Assembly: GCA_002297415.1 (NCBI GenBank)
Contig: DBKZ01000052.1
Span: forward strand, 907 to 17,324
Source: Ruminococcaceae bacterium UBA737
Lineage (GTDB): Bacteria > Bacillota > Clostridia > Oscillospirales > Acutalibacteraceae
Direction of reading: 5' to 3'
DNA length: 16,418 nucleotides
Shown here: positions 7,354 through 14,841 of the stretch, one piece after another
How positions within the stretch are numbered: the stretch's first letter is position 1
Layout of the letters: every line of letters starts with the position of its first letter
Notes under the pieces: model-generated
Seen by the model: the letters and a program-made list of their open reading frames with translations, nothing else
Told to the model about the DNA's origin: nothing
Databases searched by the model: none
Translations under genes and position numbers: made by a program

Positions 7354-8676
7354 TTAAATCAACTCTCCTAATAAATCATATTCAACAGTATCGTTTATTT
7401 TAACCTTAACATAGTCTCCTATTTTTAAGGGTCTGCCTGAAATAAAGAAAATTTTGCCGTCGATTTCGGGCGCGTCGGCATAAGAGCGGCCGTAGTAGCA
7501 CCTGATATAATCGTCATACCCCTCAATGAGAACCTCGAAAATTTTGCCTATCTTCTCATTGTTCTTTTCGTTATTTACCGCAAGCTGTGTTTCCATAATG
7601 CTTTCCATGCGGTCAACCTTTGTCTGCTTCTCAATCTGTTCGGGCATATTTGCGGCAACGGTATTTTCCTCCGCTGAATACGGGAAACATCCGAGCCTGT
7701 CAAATTTTATATCCTTGACAAACTGTGCAAGCTGAGTAAACTGCTCCTCGGTTTCCCCGGGAAAGCCTGTTATAAGCGTAGTGCGAAGAGTGATATCGGG
7801 CACCTTGCTTTTTATTCTTTCAATCAGCGCCCTTAAAGACTTTTCGTCTCCCTTGCGGTTCATCTTCTTTAAAATTTCGCCGTTTACATGCTGAATCGGC
7901 ATATCAAGATATTTACAGAGCTTCTTTTCCTTTGCGATAAGCTCCAGAAGATCGTCGGTTATCCGCTCGGGGTATGTATAAAGCGTTCTTATCCAGTGGA
8001 GCTTTTCGATTTTTACAAGCTCCTTTAAAAGCTCGGTAAGCATGGGCTTGCCGTAGATATCGGTGCCGTAGGCGGTAGTGTCCTGAGCGACAACTATAAG
8101 CTCGGTAACACCCCTGTCCGCAAGTCTTTCAGCCTCGCTTACACAGTCCTCTATTGTTCTGCTTCTCATTCTTCCTCTTATCTGAGGAATTGCGCAGTAG
8201 GTACAGCAGTTATCACAGCCGTCACCTATTTTAAGATAGGTTGAAAAGCTGTAGCCGCCGAGAATTCTGTCGCCGTTTAAATCAAGGGACAGCTTATCGC
8301 CGTAGGAATTGACGGCTTTTTTATCAAGCGCGGCTCTGACGATTTCGGCAATATTTCCGTTCGACCCTATTCCGACGCAGACATCGGCCTCGGGAATTTC
8401 CTTTGTCACATCGTCCTTATATCTTTCAGCGAGGCACCCCGTTACGATAAGCGCCTTACACTTACCGTTCTTTTTATACTGCGCCGCCTCTAAAATATTC
8501 TCGATAGCCTCCTGCTTTGCTTCCTCGATAAATCCGCAGGTGTTTATAATTATTGCGTCGGCTTCGCTTTCCTCGGTGCTTATTTCAAACCCCGCGTCCG
8601 CAAGGGTTTTGAGCATCATTTCGGCGTCCACCTGATTTTTCGGACACCCGAGACTTACCATACTTACCTTTATCAT
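7354..8676 (-). CDS. rimO: Ribosomal protein S12 methylthiotransferase
   Basis: A 440-residue radical-SAM enzyme that adds a methylthio group to the conserved aspartate of ribosomal protein S12. The N-terminal domain carries cluster cysteines C11 (SLGCPKN), C47 (NTCGFI) and C81 (TGCLAE). The radical-SAM motif CX3CX2C is C154, C158 and C161 in GCDNCCTYCAIPQIRG, which is the RimO rather than the MiaB version. A C-terminal TRAM-like domain (about 372-440) ends the protein. Start ATG 8676 directly follows the recX stop with no gap, and an AGAGGA site lies in the last recX codons, so the two are translationally linked. Confidence 0.95.
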   Translation of the reverse strand: MIKVSMVSLGCPKNQVDAEMMLKTLADAGFEISTEESEADAIIINTCGFIEEAKQEAIENILEAAQYKKNGKCKALIVTGCLAERYKDDVTKEIPEADVCVGIGSNGNIAEIVRAALDKKAVNSYGDKLSLDLNGDRILGGYSFSTYLKIGDGCDNCCTYCAIPQIRGRMRSRTIEDCVSEAERLADRGVTELIVVAQDTTAYGTDIYGKPMLTELLKELVKIEKLHWIRTLYTYPERITDDLLELIAKEKKLCKYLDMPIQHVNGEILKKMNRKGDEKSLRALIERIKSKVPDITLRTTLITGFPGETEEQFTQLAQFVKDIKFDRLGCFPYSAEENTVAANMPEQIEKQTKVDRMESIMETQLAVNNEKNNEKIGKIFEVLIEGYDDYIRCYYGRSYADAPEIDGKIFFISGRPLKIGDYVKVKINDTVEYDLLGELI

Positions 8677-9309
8677 TTAATAAAAATCCTCTTCGTCAGC
8701 CAAATTTTCGCTGTATTTTTTAAGCTCTTCTCTAATCGCTGAAAAGGAAAAGCCCTTTCTTGCAAGCGCGGCAAAGACCTTTTCGGTGTTTTTCGGGTCT
8801 TTTTTAAGCTTGCTTTTATATTTTTTTTGAATTAACATTCTTATTTGCGAATTTTCATCGAAATCCGCTTTTTCGGCAGCACTTTGAGCGGTTTCCTTTT
8901 TTATGCCCTTTGCAATCAGCTTATAAACGGCTTCCTTTTTTGAAATCCCGTTTTCACTGCACCTTTCGGCATAACGCTCGGCATAATCCTCATCGTTTAT
9001 AAGCCCCGCGTGCTTTACCCTTTTTATAACCTCGGCACAAATCCGTTTATCAAAGCCTGCGCGGACTAATTTATCATAAAGCCCCTTTTCGGTCTGCTCG
9101 GCATAGTCGATAAGCCACAGCGCCCTTGATTTTGCCTTTTGATATTCGGAATTTTTCTTTAATTCCTCTATTTTCTCAAAATCAAGAACGGTGCCGATAT
9201 TTATGTGCATCTCGCTTATTGCCGAAATATCAATCAAAAGGCTTTCGCCGTTATCAAAAACAATCAGCGCATCATGCTTTTTTTGTCTTTTTATTTCTTT
9301 AACGGTCAT
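8677..9309 (-). CDS. recX: Regulatory protein RecX
   Basis: A 210-residue helical protein of the RecX family, which binds RecA filaments and limits recombinase activity. Recognisable are the RxxLxLIDYAExT-like repeat 1 (ALWLIDYAEQTEKGLYDKL), the ADYA-like repeat 2 (LINDEDYAERYAE) and the C-terminal AALARKGFSFSAIREEL. Position supports this strongly: its ATG shares one base with the TGA stop of recA (TGATG), with no ribosome site of its own, so expression should depend on ribosomes finishing recA. Length is in the usual range. High lysine content fits nucleoprotein binding. Confidence 0.92.
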   Translation of the reverse strand: MTVKEIKRQKKHDALIVFDNGESLLIDISAISEMHINIGTVLDFEKIEELKKNSEYQKAKSRALWLIDYAEQTEKGLYDKLVRAGFDKRICAEVIKRVKHAGLINDEDYAERYAERCSENGISKKEAVYKLIAKGIKKETAQSAAEKADFDENSQIRMLIQKKYKSKLKKDPKNTEKVFAALARKGFSFSAIREELKKYSENLADEEDFY

Positions 9310-10457
9310 CAGTCGTCAACAGCGATATCTATATCAATTTTTTTAGACGCGCGCTTGGGCTCTAAATCGGCGCTGTCAACCGGAGTGACGGTAATCGGTT
9401 CGTCCGCCTCGGCGTCTTCGCCCGAAAATGCGGCGTTATACTTCGCCATGATTTTATCCTCTATTTCCTTTGCAAGCTCGGGATTATCGGTAAGGAGCTG
9501 TTTAACATTGTCCCTGCCCTGACCGAGTCTGTCCTCGCCGTAATAAAACCATGCGCCGGATCTTCTTAAAACCTCAAAATTAAGTCCCATATCGACAAGC
9601 TCGCCCGCGTGGGAGATACCCGTGCCGTACATAATATCGAACTCCGCCTCTTTAAACGGAGGAGCAACCTTATTTTTAACAACCTTTGCCCTTGTTCTTG
9701 AGCCTATCATCTCACTGCCGTTTTTAATAGGCTCGATTTTTCTTACATCTATTCTTACGCTTGAATAAAACTTAAGCGCTCTGCCGCCGGTGGTGGTTTC
9801 GGGATTTCCGTAAAGCACGCCGATTTTCTCGCGGAGCTGATTTATAAATATCGCACTGCAATGGGATTTTGAGAGCGCGCCTGTTATTTTTCTTAAAGCC
9901 TGAGACATAAGTCTTGCAAGCTGACCGACATGGGAATCGCCCATATCGCCCTCTAATTCCGCTCTTGTTACCAATGCGGCTACCGAGTCGATAACTATGA
10001 TATCAATAGCGCCCGATCTAATAAGAGCCTCCGCGATTTCAAGTGCCTGCTCGCCCGAGCTCGGCTGAGAAACAAGAAGATTATCAATATCAACGCCGAG
10101 GTGCGACGCATAAACAGGGTCAAGAGCATGCTCGACATCTATAAAAGCCGCGTTTCCGCCCGCCTTTTGCGCTTCGGCAACGCAGTGCAGAGCGACGGTG
10201 GTCTTACCCGAGGACTCGGGTCCGTATATCTCGACAATTCTGCCCTTAGGAATACCGCCTATACCGAGCGCGATATCAAGAGCCAAGGAGCCTGTTCTTA
10301 TATGCTCAACATTCATCGCCTTATTTTCGCCGAGTCTCATTACAGAGCCCTTGCCGAACTGCCTTTCAATCTGCTCGACGGCGGTTGAAAGGGCTTTTTC
10401 CTTATCCTCCGCAACCGCGGTTACTTCTTTTGATACAGAATTCTTATTTTTTGCCAT
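9309..10457 (-). CDS. recA: Recombinase RecA
   Basis: A 382-residue RecA, which forms filaments on single-stranded DNA, drives strand exchange and triggers LexA cleavage. Walker A is GPESSGKTT (79-87); other hallmarks are FIDVEHALDP, the Walker-B stretch IIVIDSVAALV, GDSHVG, FINQLREKIGV and GRALKFYSSVRI. The tail beyond about residue 345 is longer than in many RecA proteins and is acidic with a basic break (EPKRASKK) before ending IDIAVDD. A strong GGAGGA ribosome site precedes ATG 10457. The 36 bp gap behind prmC holds a TATAAT at 10487-10492 but no good -35, and I see no LexA-type inverted repeat there, so SOS control from this gap is not evident. Confidence 0.98.
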   Translation of the reverse strand: MAKNKNSVSKEVTAVAEDKEKALSTAVEQIERQFGKGSVMRLGENKAMNVEHIRTGSLALDIALGIGGIPKGRIVEIYGPESSGKTTVALHCVAEAQKAGGNAAFIDVEHALDPVYASHLGVDIDNLLVSQPSSGEQALEIAEALIRSGAIDIIVIDSVAALVTRAELEGDMGDSHVGQLARLMSQALRKITGALSKSHCSAIFINQLREKIGVLYGNPETTTGGRALKFYSSVRIDVRKIEPIKNGSEMIGSRTRAKVVKNKVAPPFKEAEFDIMYGTGISHAGELVDMGLNFEVLRRSGAWFYYGEDRLGQGRDNVKQLLTDNPELAKEIEDKIMAKYNAAFSGEDAEADEPITVTPVDSADLEPKRASKKIDIDIAVDD

Positions 10458-10493
10458 TATAAATTCCTCCGTTTCTTATATCGGCTATTATAT

Positions 10494-11345
10494 TTAATTC
10501 AGTGTCCCGAAGACTACCCTGTCATTGCCCGACAGGTCCTTTTTAACGGTTATCCCGCTAAAGCCCTCATTTTCCATTATTTTTTTTACATACTCTGCCT
10601 GAGCGGCGCCGATTTCAAAGACGAGCGTTCCGCCGCTTATAAGCGAGCCCTTATAATTTTTACAGATTGCCCTGTAAAACATCAGTCCGTCCTCCCCGCC
10701 GAAAAGCGCGGTTTCGGGCTCAAAGGAAACCTCGGGCTGGAGCAACCTCATTTCGTCCTTTGTAACATAGGGCGGATTGCTGACTATAAGCGAATATTTT
10801 TTATCCGCCGCGTCCCCTTTTAAAGCGTCGCCCTGAACAATATGTATGGGAGCGTTATTTTTTTCGGCATTGGCTTTAAGGTAATTTAAAGCCTCGCTGT
10901 ATTTTTCAAGCGCCGTAATCTCAGCGCCCGATTCAAGGGCTAAGGTTATAGCTAAACAGCCCGTTCCCGAGCAGATATCAAGCGCGGATTTATCATCATA
11001 GCTTTTAAGCCTTTCTAAGCAAACCTCGGCTACCGTTTCGGAATCGGGTCTCGGAATCAGCACCCCGGGGCCCACCTTATAATCTCTTCCGAAAAAGCTC
11101 CAATTTCCTAAGATATACTGCAAAGGATATCTTATAAGCCTTTGCTTTAAAATCGCGGTTAGCAGATTTTGCTGATAGTCCGTAAGAGGCTTAGTATAAT
11201 TTGAAAGAATTTGAGCGGAGGAATATCCCGTTACATGCTTTATAATAAGCTTTGCCTCATAGACATAATCCTCAATGCCTGCGCTTTCAAGCTCTTTTTT
11301 TAAGACGTTATAGCTTTCAAATATCGTTTTGTTCATTTTCCGCAT
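10494..11345 (-). CDS. prmC: Release factor glutamine methyltransferase
   Basis: A 283-residue SAM-dependent enzyme that N5-methylates the glutamine of the GGQ motif in release factors. The N-terminal substrate-binding domain includes RYPLQYILG (72-80). LIPRPDSE (96-103, usually LIPRPDTE) precedes SAM motif I, DICSGTGCLAI (123-133), and the catalytic NPPY is at 190-193. The longest frame starts at ATG 11345; a second ATG lies three codons on (11336). Neither has a strong ribosome site, and the gene begins inside the 3' end of the DUF1385 gene (20-29 bp overlap), pointing to coupled translation. DUF1385-prmC is a known clostridial pair; prfA, which often follows, is replaced here by recA. Confidence 0.93.
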   Translation of the reverse strand: MRKMNKTIFESYNVLKKELESAGIEDYVYEAKLIIKHVTGYSSAQILSNYTKPLTDYQQNLLTAILKQRLIRYPLQYILGNWSFFGRDYKVGPGVLIPRPDSETVAEVCLERLKSYDDKSALDICSGTGCLAITLALESGAEITALEKYSEALNYLKANAEKNNAPIHIVQGDALKGDAADKKYSLIVSNPPYVTKDEMRLLQPEVSFEPETALFGGEDGLMFYRAICKNYKGSLISGGTLVFEIGAAQAEYVKKIMENEGFSGITVKKDLSGNDRVVFGTLN

Positions 11346-12315
11346 CTTTCGTTTCGATTTTATCTATGCTTCTGTCAACATCGGGATTTTCGGGCTCGCA
11401 GGCTCTGAGCGCCGCGATTGCAACCTCTATCATAGAATCGTCGGGCTCCTTAGTCGTAAGCCTCTGAAGCCAAAGACCGGGGGCAGAGACGATTTTAGTG
11501 AAAACATTATCATATTTTCCGCAGGCTCTCAGAATTTCATAGCCCGCTCCGCAGATAAGCGGAATAAGAAGAATTTTTATAAGCACCCAAAGCCATTTAA
11601 TATTATAAACGGCAAAGCCGAACAGTCCACAGACAAACTGAACGAGAATTGAAAAAAGCATGCTTACAAGAATCATAAGTATTAAAAACGAGGTTCCGCA
11701 TCTCGGATGAAATCGGCGCTGAATTTTTACATTTTCCACCGTCATTTCAAGACCTTTTTCATAACAGAAAATGGTTTTATGCTCCGCACCGTGATACATA
11801 AACACTCTTTTTATATCCTTTGAAAGAGAAACGGCGGCGATATAGCCGACGAAAACCGAAAGCTTTATCATCTGCTCTATAAAAGCTCTGAGTACCGCTC
11901 CGAAGCTTACTCCCGCAAGCTTTTCAATTCCGCCCTCGATAAGTCTCGGAAGATAGATAAACAAAACAAGCGCCAAAGCAAATCCTAAAACCGAGCCTAT
12001 TGCGGTTACCGCCGCGATAAGCTTTGAATCGGATTTTTTGTCTTCCTTTTCGCCCTCTTCATCGGCAAAGCCCGATTTATCAACCGAAATCATCATCGCC
12101 TTATAGCCCTCTTTCATGGACTCGATATAGGTGACTATTCCGCGGATAACGGGAAGAGAAAAGAATTTATATTTATCCTTAAGGCTTTTTTGCTTAACCG
12201 GCGTTATATCTATTTCGCCGCTCTGAGTTCTTACGGCAATCGCCGTTTTTTCAGGGCTTTTCATCATAATTCCCTCGATAAGCGCCTGTCCGCCTATCGC
12301 TGTATATTTAGCCAT
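11317..12315 (-). CDS. DUF1385 (YqhQ-like) membrane protein
   Basis: A 332-residue membrane protein of unknown biochemical function. I recognise the family by the N-terminal GGQALIEGIMMKSP (8-21), YHGAEHKTIFCYE (174-186) and FHPRCGTSFL (202-211). Hydrophobic segments lie at about 98-123, 141-164, 208-235 and 240-262. The conserved His/Glu/Cys residues in the two central motifs could bind metal; that is inference. A charged loop (83-98) and a polar acidic tail (305-332) flank the core. ATG 12315 overlaps the kinase stop by 8 bp and has a good AAAAGGAG site about 8 bases upstream. Its adjacency to prmC is typical of Clostridia. Confidence 0.9.
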   Translation of the reverse strand: MAKYTAIGGQALIEGIMMKSPEKTAIAVRTQSGEIDITPVKQKSLKDKYKFFSLPVIRGIVTYIESMKEGYKAMMISVDKSGFADEEGEKEDKKSDSKLIAAVTAIGSVLGFALALVLFIYLPRLIEGGIEKLAGVSFGAVLRAFIEQMIKLSVFVGYIAAVSLSKDIKRVFMYHGAEHKTIFCYEKGLEMTVENVKIQRRFHPRCGTSFLILMILVSMLFSILVQFVCGLFGFAVYNIKWLWVLIKILLIPLICGAGYEILRACGKYDNVFTKIVSAPGLWLQRLTTKEPDDSMIEVAIAALRACEPENPDVDRSIDKIETKDAENEQNDI

Positions 12316-13834
12316 TTTCTTCTCCTTTTAAAGTATCGCTTTCTTTTTCCGTAATAGCTTCGCTGTCATAAGCAGGCTCGGCTGTCTGTTCTGCCGTTTC
12401 TTCAACAGTCCCATCGGGCGTCTTTTCCTCTTCGCAAAGCGGCAGAACTACCGTTACCGCAGTTCCTACGCCCTCTGTACTTTCAAGGAACAAAAGACCC
12501 TTATGCTGTTTTATGATTTCATCGGCAACCGCAAGACCGATTCCGCTTCCGCGGACATTTTTGTTCGATTTGAAGAATTTTTCCTTAACATGGTCGATAT
12601 CCGCCGCCGGAATTCCGACGCCCGTATCCTTGACCGTGATTCTGACACAGCCCTCTTCCAAAATCTGCGTGATAAGCACAAGTCCGCCCTTTTCGGTGTA
12701 TTTGACCGCGTTATCAATAATATTTATAAACACCTGCTTTAATCTGTCCGCGTCCGCCTCGACGGTGGCGCTTTCCGCAGGTTGCATAAAGCTTACTTCG
12801 ATTCCCTGCTTTTTAGCAAGCTCGCCGTACATATCGGCGGCGGTTTTTAAAAGCTCGGTTACATTAACCGGAACCATATTATTAACGCTGAGTCTGCCCG
12901 ACTGCATTCTCGAAAAGTCAAGCAGCTCTTCAACGAGGTTTGAAAGCCTGTCTGCTTCGCTGAGCACAACATCAAGTCCGCGTTTTACTAATTCCTCATC
13001 GGTGCCTACAGACATTTTTGCGGTTTCGCCCCAGCCGCGGATCGCCGTAAGCGGAGTTCTGAGCTCATGAGAAACCGAAGAAATAAAATCGTTTTTTATA
13101 GTTTCCGCTTGGTCAAGCTCGGTCGCCATATAATTTATCGTATCGCAAAGCTCGCCTATTTCGTCATTCTTTTCAAGCTCAATTCTCGATTTGAAATCTC
13201 CGCCCGCAATCTTTCTTGCCATATTGCTGACATCTCTTATCGGCTTTACGATAGATTTTATAAAGAATATTCCCGAAAAAGCCGAAATCGCAATCGCAAG
13301 CAGACCTATCATGGACAAAAACAGCGTGACCTCGGTTATTTTCCTGTTGACCGCCGTAAGCGAGGAGACCCACCTGTAAGCGCCAAGAGTCTGCCCCTCG
13401 GGGTTTATAAGCACCGTAGTCCCTGCAACGATTTTTTCGCCTGTATCGGTTCTGCCCTTTGAAATGTAGGTTTTCTTAGGAGATTTAAGCGCCGCGTTAT
13501 AGTCGGCGGAAACATTGGTCTCTGACTGAAAGCCCGAGGTTGAAATAATCATCTGACCGTAAGAGTCGATAATCTGAACCTCGATTTTATTTTTATAAGC
13601 AAAAGAGTCCGAAATCGTGATAGCAGAATCGGCAAACGAGCTCGGATTTGTTGAGGAAAGCGCCTCAAACTCATAGGAATAGTCAGAAGCAAGCGAGACA
13701 ACACGCTCATTATAAACAGAGGAGAAAAAGGCGGAAAACGCCGTAACCGCGATTATCGTTACCGCGGCGCTAATTGCGAAAACCTCGGTAAACCAACGCA
13801 CGGCAATGCTTTTAAAATGCAGTTCGAATTCCAT
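12308..13834 (-). CDS. Membrane sensor histidine kinase (HAMP-HisKA-HATPase)
   Basis: A 508-residue kinase. Counting from ATG 13834: membrane segment 1 at about 15-37, an extracytoplasmic sensor region of about 130 residues, membrane segment 2 at about 169-194, HAMP to about 245, phospho-acceptor H256 in SVSHELRTPLTA, N box NIIDNAVKY (N375), G1 box DTGVGIP (403-409) and G2 box GSGIGL. After the ATPase domain comes an acidic Glu/Thr-rich tail of about 40 residues. A GTG at 13843 is in frame, but it shares its G with the AAGGAG ribosome site, so it cannot be the start; ATG 13834 is 8 bases downstream. The partner is the response regulator, about 290 bp upstream across repeat DNA. The signal is unknown. 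Confidence 0.93.
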   Translation of the reverse strand: MEFELHFKSIAVRWFTEVFAISAAVTIIAVTAFSAFFSSVYNERVVSLASDYSYEFEALSSTNPSSFADSAITISDSFAYKNKIEVQIIDSYGQMIISTSGFQSETNVSADYNAALKSPKKTYISKGRTDTGEKIVAGTTVLINPEGQTLGAYRWVSSLTAVNRKITEVTLFLSMIGLLAIAISAFSGIFFIKSIVKPIRDVSNMARKIAGGDFKSRIELEKNDEIGELCDTINYMATELDQAETIKNDFISSVSHELRTPLTAIRGWGETAKMSVGTDEELVKRGLDVVLSEADRLSNLVEELLDFSRMQSGRLSVNNMVPVNVTELLKTAADMYGELAKKQGIEVSFMQPAESATVEADADRLKQVFINIIDNAVKYTEKGGLVLITQILEEGCVRITVKDTGVGIPAADIDHVKEKFFKSNKNVRGSGIGLAVADEIIKQHKGLLFLESTEGVGTAVTVVLPLCEEEKTPDGTVEETAEQTAEPAYDSEAITEKESDTLKGEENG

Positions 13835-13842
13835 TCCTTTCA

Positions 13843-13848
13843 CTCCTT
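13843..13848 (-). promoter_or_regulatory. Ribosome binding site fixing the kinase start
   Basis: AAGGAG on the minus strand, 8 bases before ATG 13834. Its last base is also the G of the in-frame GTG at 13843, which excludes that codon as the start. It is the first recognisable gene signal after the repeat block. Confidence 0.7.
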
Positions 13849-13870
13849 TTTTATATTATTTTTCCTATTA

Positions 13871-13923
13871 AGCCTCCCTTGCCTAAAGGGAGGGGGACCG
13901 CGTCATGACGCGGTGGAGGGATT
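13871..13923. repeat. GC-rich double-hairpin repeat unit A
   Basis: Read on the plus strand: hairpin 1 is CCTCCCTT (13873-13880), loop GCCTA, AAGGGAGG (13886-13893), an 8 bp perfect stem. After GGGG comes hairpin 2, the perfect 18-base palindrome ACCGCGTCATGACGCGGT (13897-13914). The unit ends GGAGGGATTAT and runs into a heptamer array. No T-run follows on either strand, so it is not an obvious intrinsic terminator. The unit matches, in inverted orientation, the unit starting at 13963. It lies between the response regulator and kinase genes. Confidence 0.75.
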
Positions 13924-13927
13924 ATGT

Positions 13928-13962
13928 TCTAGACGTTAGATATTAGATTCTAGATACTAGAC
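13928..13962 (+). repeat. Heptamer array H1, five units in plus orientation
   Basis: Five uninterrupted 7-base units: TCTAGAC, GTTAGAT, ATTAGAT, TCTAGAT, ACTAGAC. All fit N-Y-T-A-G-A-Y with no indels. The array joins the ATT ends of the inverted units A and B. Confidence 0.85.
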
Positions 13963-14055
13963 AATACCCCTCAGTCGGCTCCGCCGACAGCTCCCCTCTG
14001 TTTCGCTTACGCGAAAAGAAGGGCGCCTTGGTATAGTTTCTGCTGAAACCCAAGC
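13963..14055. repeat. Double-hairpin repeat unit B (inverted relative to A) with extra stem-loop
   Basis: It begins AATACCCCTCAGTC, a 14-base string found again at 16378-16391. Hairpin 2 is GTCGGC-TCC-GCCGAC (13974-13988). The hairpin-1 counterpart is CCC-c-TCT-g-TTTCGC, loop TTAC, GCGAAA-AGA-a-GGG (13993-14023), with small mismatches. A third stem-loop follows: CTTGG-tata-GTTTC, loop TGCT, GAAAC-CCAAG (14027-14054). Read on the minus strand the first two hairpins follow the order and boundary sequence of unit A. No coding potential is seen. Confidence 0.7.
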
Positions 14056-14061
14056 TTCCCA

Positions 14062-14082
14062 TTTAGACGGTAGGGTTTAGGT
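14062..14082 (+). repeat. Degenerate heptamer array H2, plus orientation
   Basis: Three in-phase 7-base units, TTTAGAC, GGTAGGG, TTTAGGT, weaker matches to N-Y-T-A-G-A-Y. They lie left of a module C hairpin, in the same relative position as the array at 16262. Confidence 0.4.
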
Positions 14083-14085
14083 TTA

Positions 14086-14107
14086 TTCAAGTGCCGACAG
14101 GCACACA
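14086..14107. repeat. Module C hairpin repeat, copy 2
   Basis: Identical over 22 bases to window positions 1-22. Inverted repeat GTGCC-GACA-GGCAC at 14091-14104, then ACACA. It is flanked by plus-oriented heptamers on the left and minus-oriented heptamers on the right. Confidence 0.85.
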
Positions 14108-14110
14108 ACA

Positions 14111-14124
14111 GTCTAATGTCTACC
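14111..14124 (-). repeat. Heptamer array H3, two units in minus orientation
   Basis: GTCTAAT (14111-14117) and GTCTACC (14118-14124), the reverse complement of the plus-strand heptamer. The last base of the second unit is also the last base of the response-regulator stop codon (14124-14126 on the minus strand, TAG). TACCCC follows at 14125-14130 and encodes the final Gly-stop. Confidence 0.7.
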
Positions 14125-14828
14125 TACCCCAAGCTGTTCCATTTATATCCCATTCCCCAAACGGTAACAAGATATTTCGGTATCGACGGATCGTCCTCAA
14201 TTTTCATTCTGAGTCTTCTTATATTAACATCGACGATTTTTTCCTCGCCGTAGTAATTTTCGCCCCAAACGATTTTAAGAAGCTCTGTTCTTGAAACGGG
14301 CGTATCGGGGTGGTTGAAAAAATGCTCAAGAATCTGGAATTCAACCTGAGTTATCTCAATATTTACCCCGTTTTTATTAAGCGTATGCTTTCTCATATTA
14401 AGAGCAAAACAGCCGAGCTTGATTTCATCGCTTGACAGCTTTGCCTGCTCTATTTGAATGCTTACTCTCCGATAAAGCGAATCGACGCGCGCAAGAAGCT
14501 CTGACGGGGAAAACGGCTTTGTGACATAATCGTCCGCTCCTATCATAAGTCCGCTTATTTTATCCATTTCCTGCGATTTTGCGGTGAGCATTATAATTCC
14601 CATAGTCGCGTTTTTTTCACGGATTTTTTTGCAGACAGTAAATCCGTCGATCCCCGGCATCATAACATCGAGTAGCGCGATATCAAAGCCCTCTGGGTCT
14701 GTTTCGAAAATTTCCAAGGCTTCCTCTCCGCTTCCCGCCTGAACAACGGTGTAGCCCGCCCTTGTGAGATTTATGGCTTCAAATTCGCGGATTGCTTCTT
14801 CGTCTTCAACTATAAGTATCCTTTTCAT
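14124..14828 (-). CDS. OmpR/PhoB-family response regulator
   Basis: A 234-residue two-domain regulator. Receiver domain (1-about 118) has the acidic pair E8/D9, phospho-acceptor D54 (ALLDVMMPG), T82 and K104 (TKPF), so it should be phosphorylatable. The winged-helix DNA-binding domain (about 133-230) ends VTVWGMGYKW, typical of the family. It starts at ATG 14828 with an AAAGGAG site overlapping the stop of the lipoprotein gene 13 bp upstream, so the two are cotranscribed. The kinase that presumably phosphorylates it lies downstream, beyond about 290 bp of repeats. The last residues SLG and the stop sit at the repeat boundary and may derive from it. Target genes cannot be told. Confidence 0.95.
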   Translation of the reverse strand: MKRILIVEDEEAIREFEAINLTRAGYTVVQAGSGEEALEIFETDPEGFDIALLDVMMPGIDGFTVCKKIREKNATMGIIMLTAKSQEMDKISGLMIGADDYVTKPFSPSELLARVDSLYRRVSIQIEQAKLSSDEIKLGCFALNMRKHTLNKNGVNIEITQVEFQILEHFFNHPDTPVSRTELLKIVWGENYYGEEKIVDVNIRRLRMKIEDDPSIPKYLVTVWGMGYKWNSLG

Positions 14829-14841
14829 AAATAAATCTCCT

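Noticed and set aside
9895..9960. RecA variation GQLARLMSQ instead of the commoner GLQARLMSQ.
   Set aside because: I believe this order is found in other clostridial RecA proteins, so it is probably lineage-typical rather than a defect.
10487..10515. Promoter for recA built on the perfect TATAAT at 10487-10492.
   Set aside because: No acceptable -35 at 16-18 bases (AGTCTT or similar) and no TG extension. The TATAAT also directly follows the prmC stop in AT-rich DNA, so it may be chance.
12513..13070. 185-codon plus-strand frame opposite the kinase.
   Set aside because: It overlays the conserved HisKA and ATPase boxes on the other strand and has Ser-rich shadow composition.
13835..13843. Kinase start at GTG 13843.
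   Set aside because: The codon shares a base with the AAGGAG ribosome site; ATG 13834 has correct spacing.
13873..13893. Intrinsic terminator formed by CCTCCCTT/AAGGGAGG between regulator and kinase.
   Set aside because: Neither strand has a T-run after the stem, and the same hairpin type recurs as part of a repeat unit.
13928..14124. CRISPR array.
   Set aside because: Units are only 7 bases and contiguous with no spacers, and no cas genes are present.
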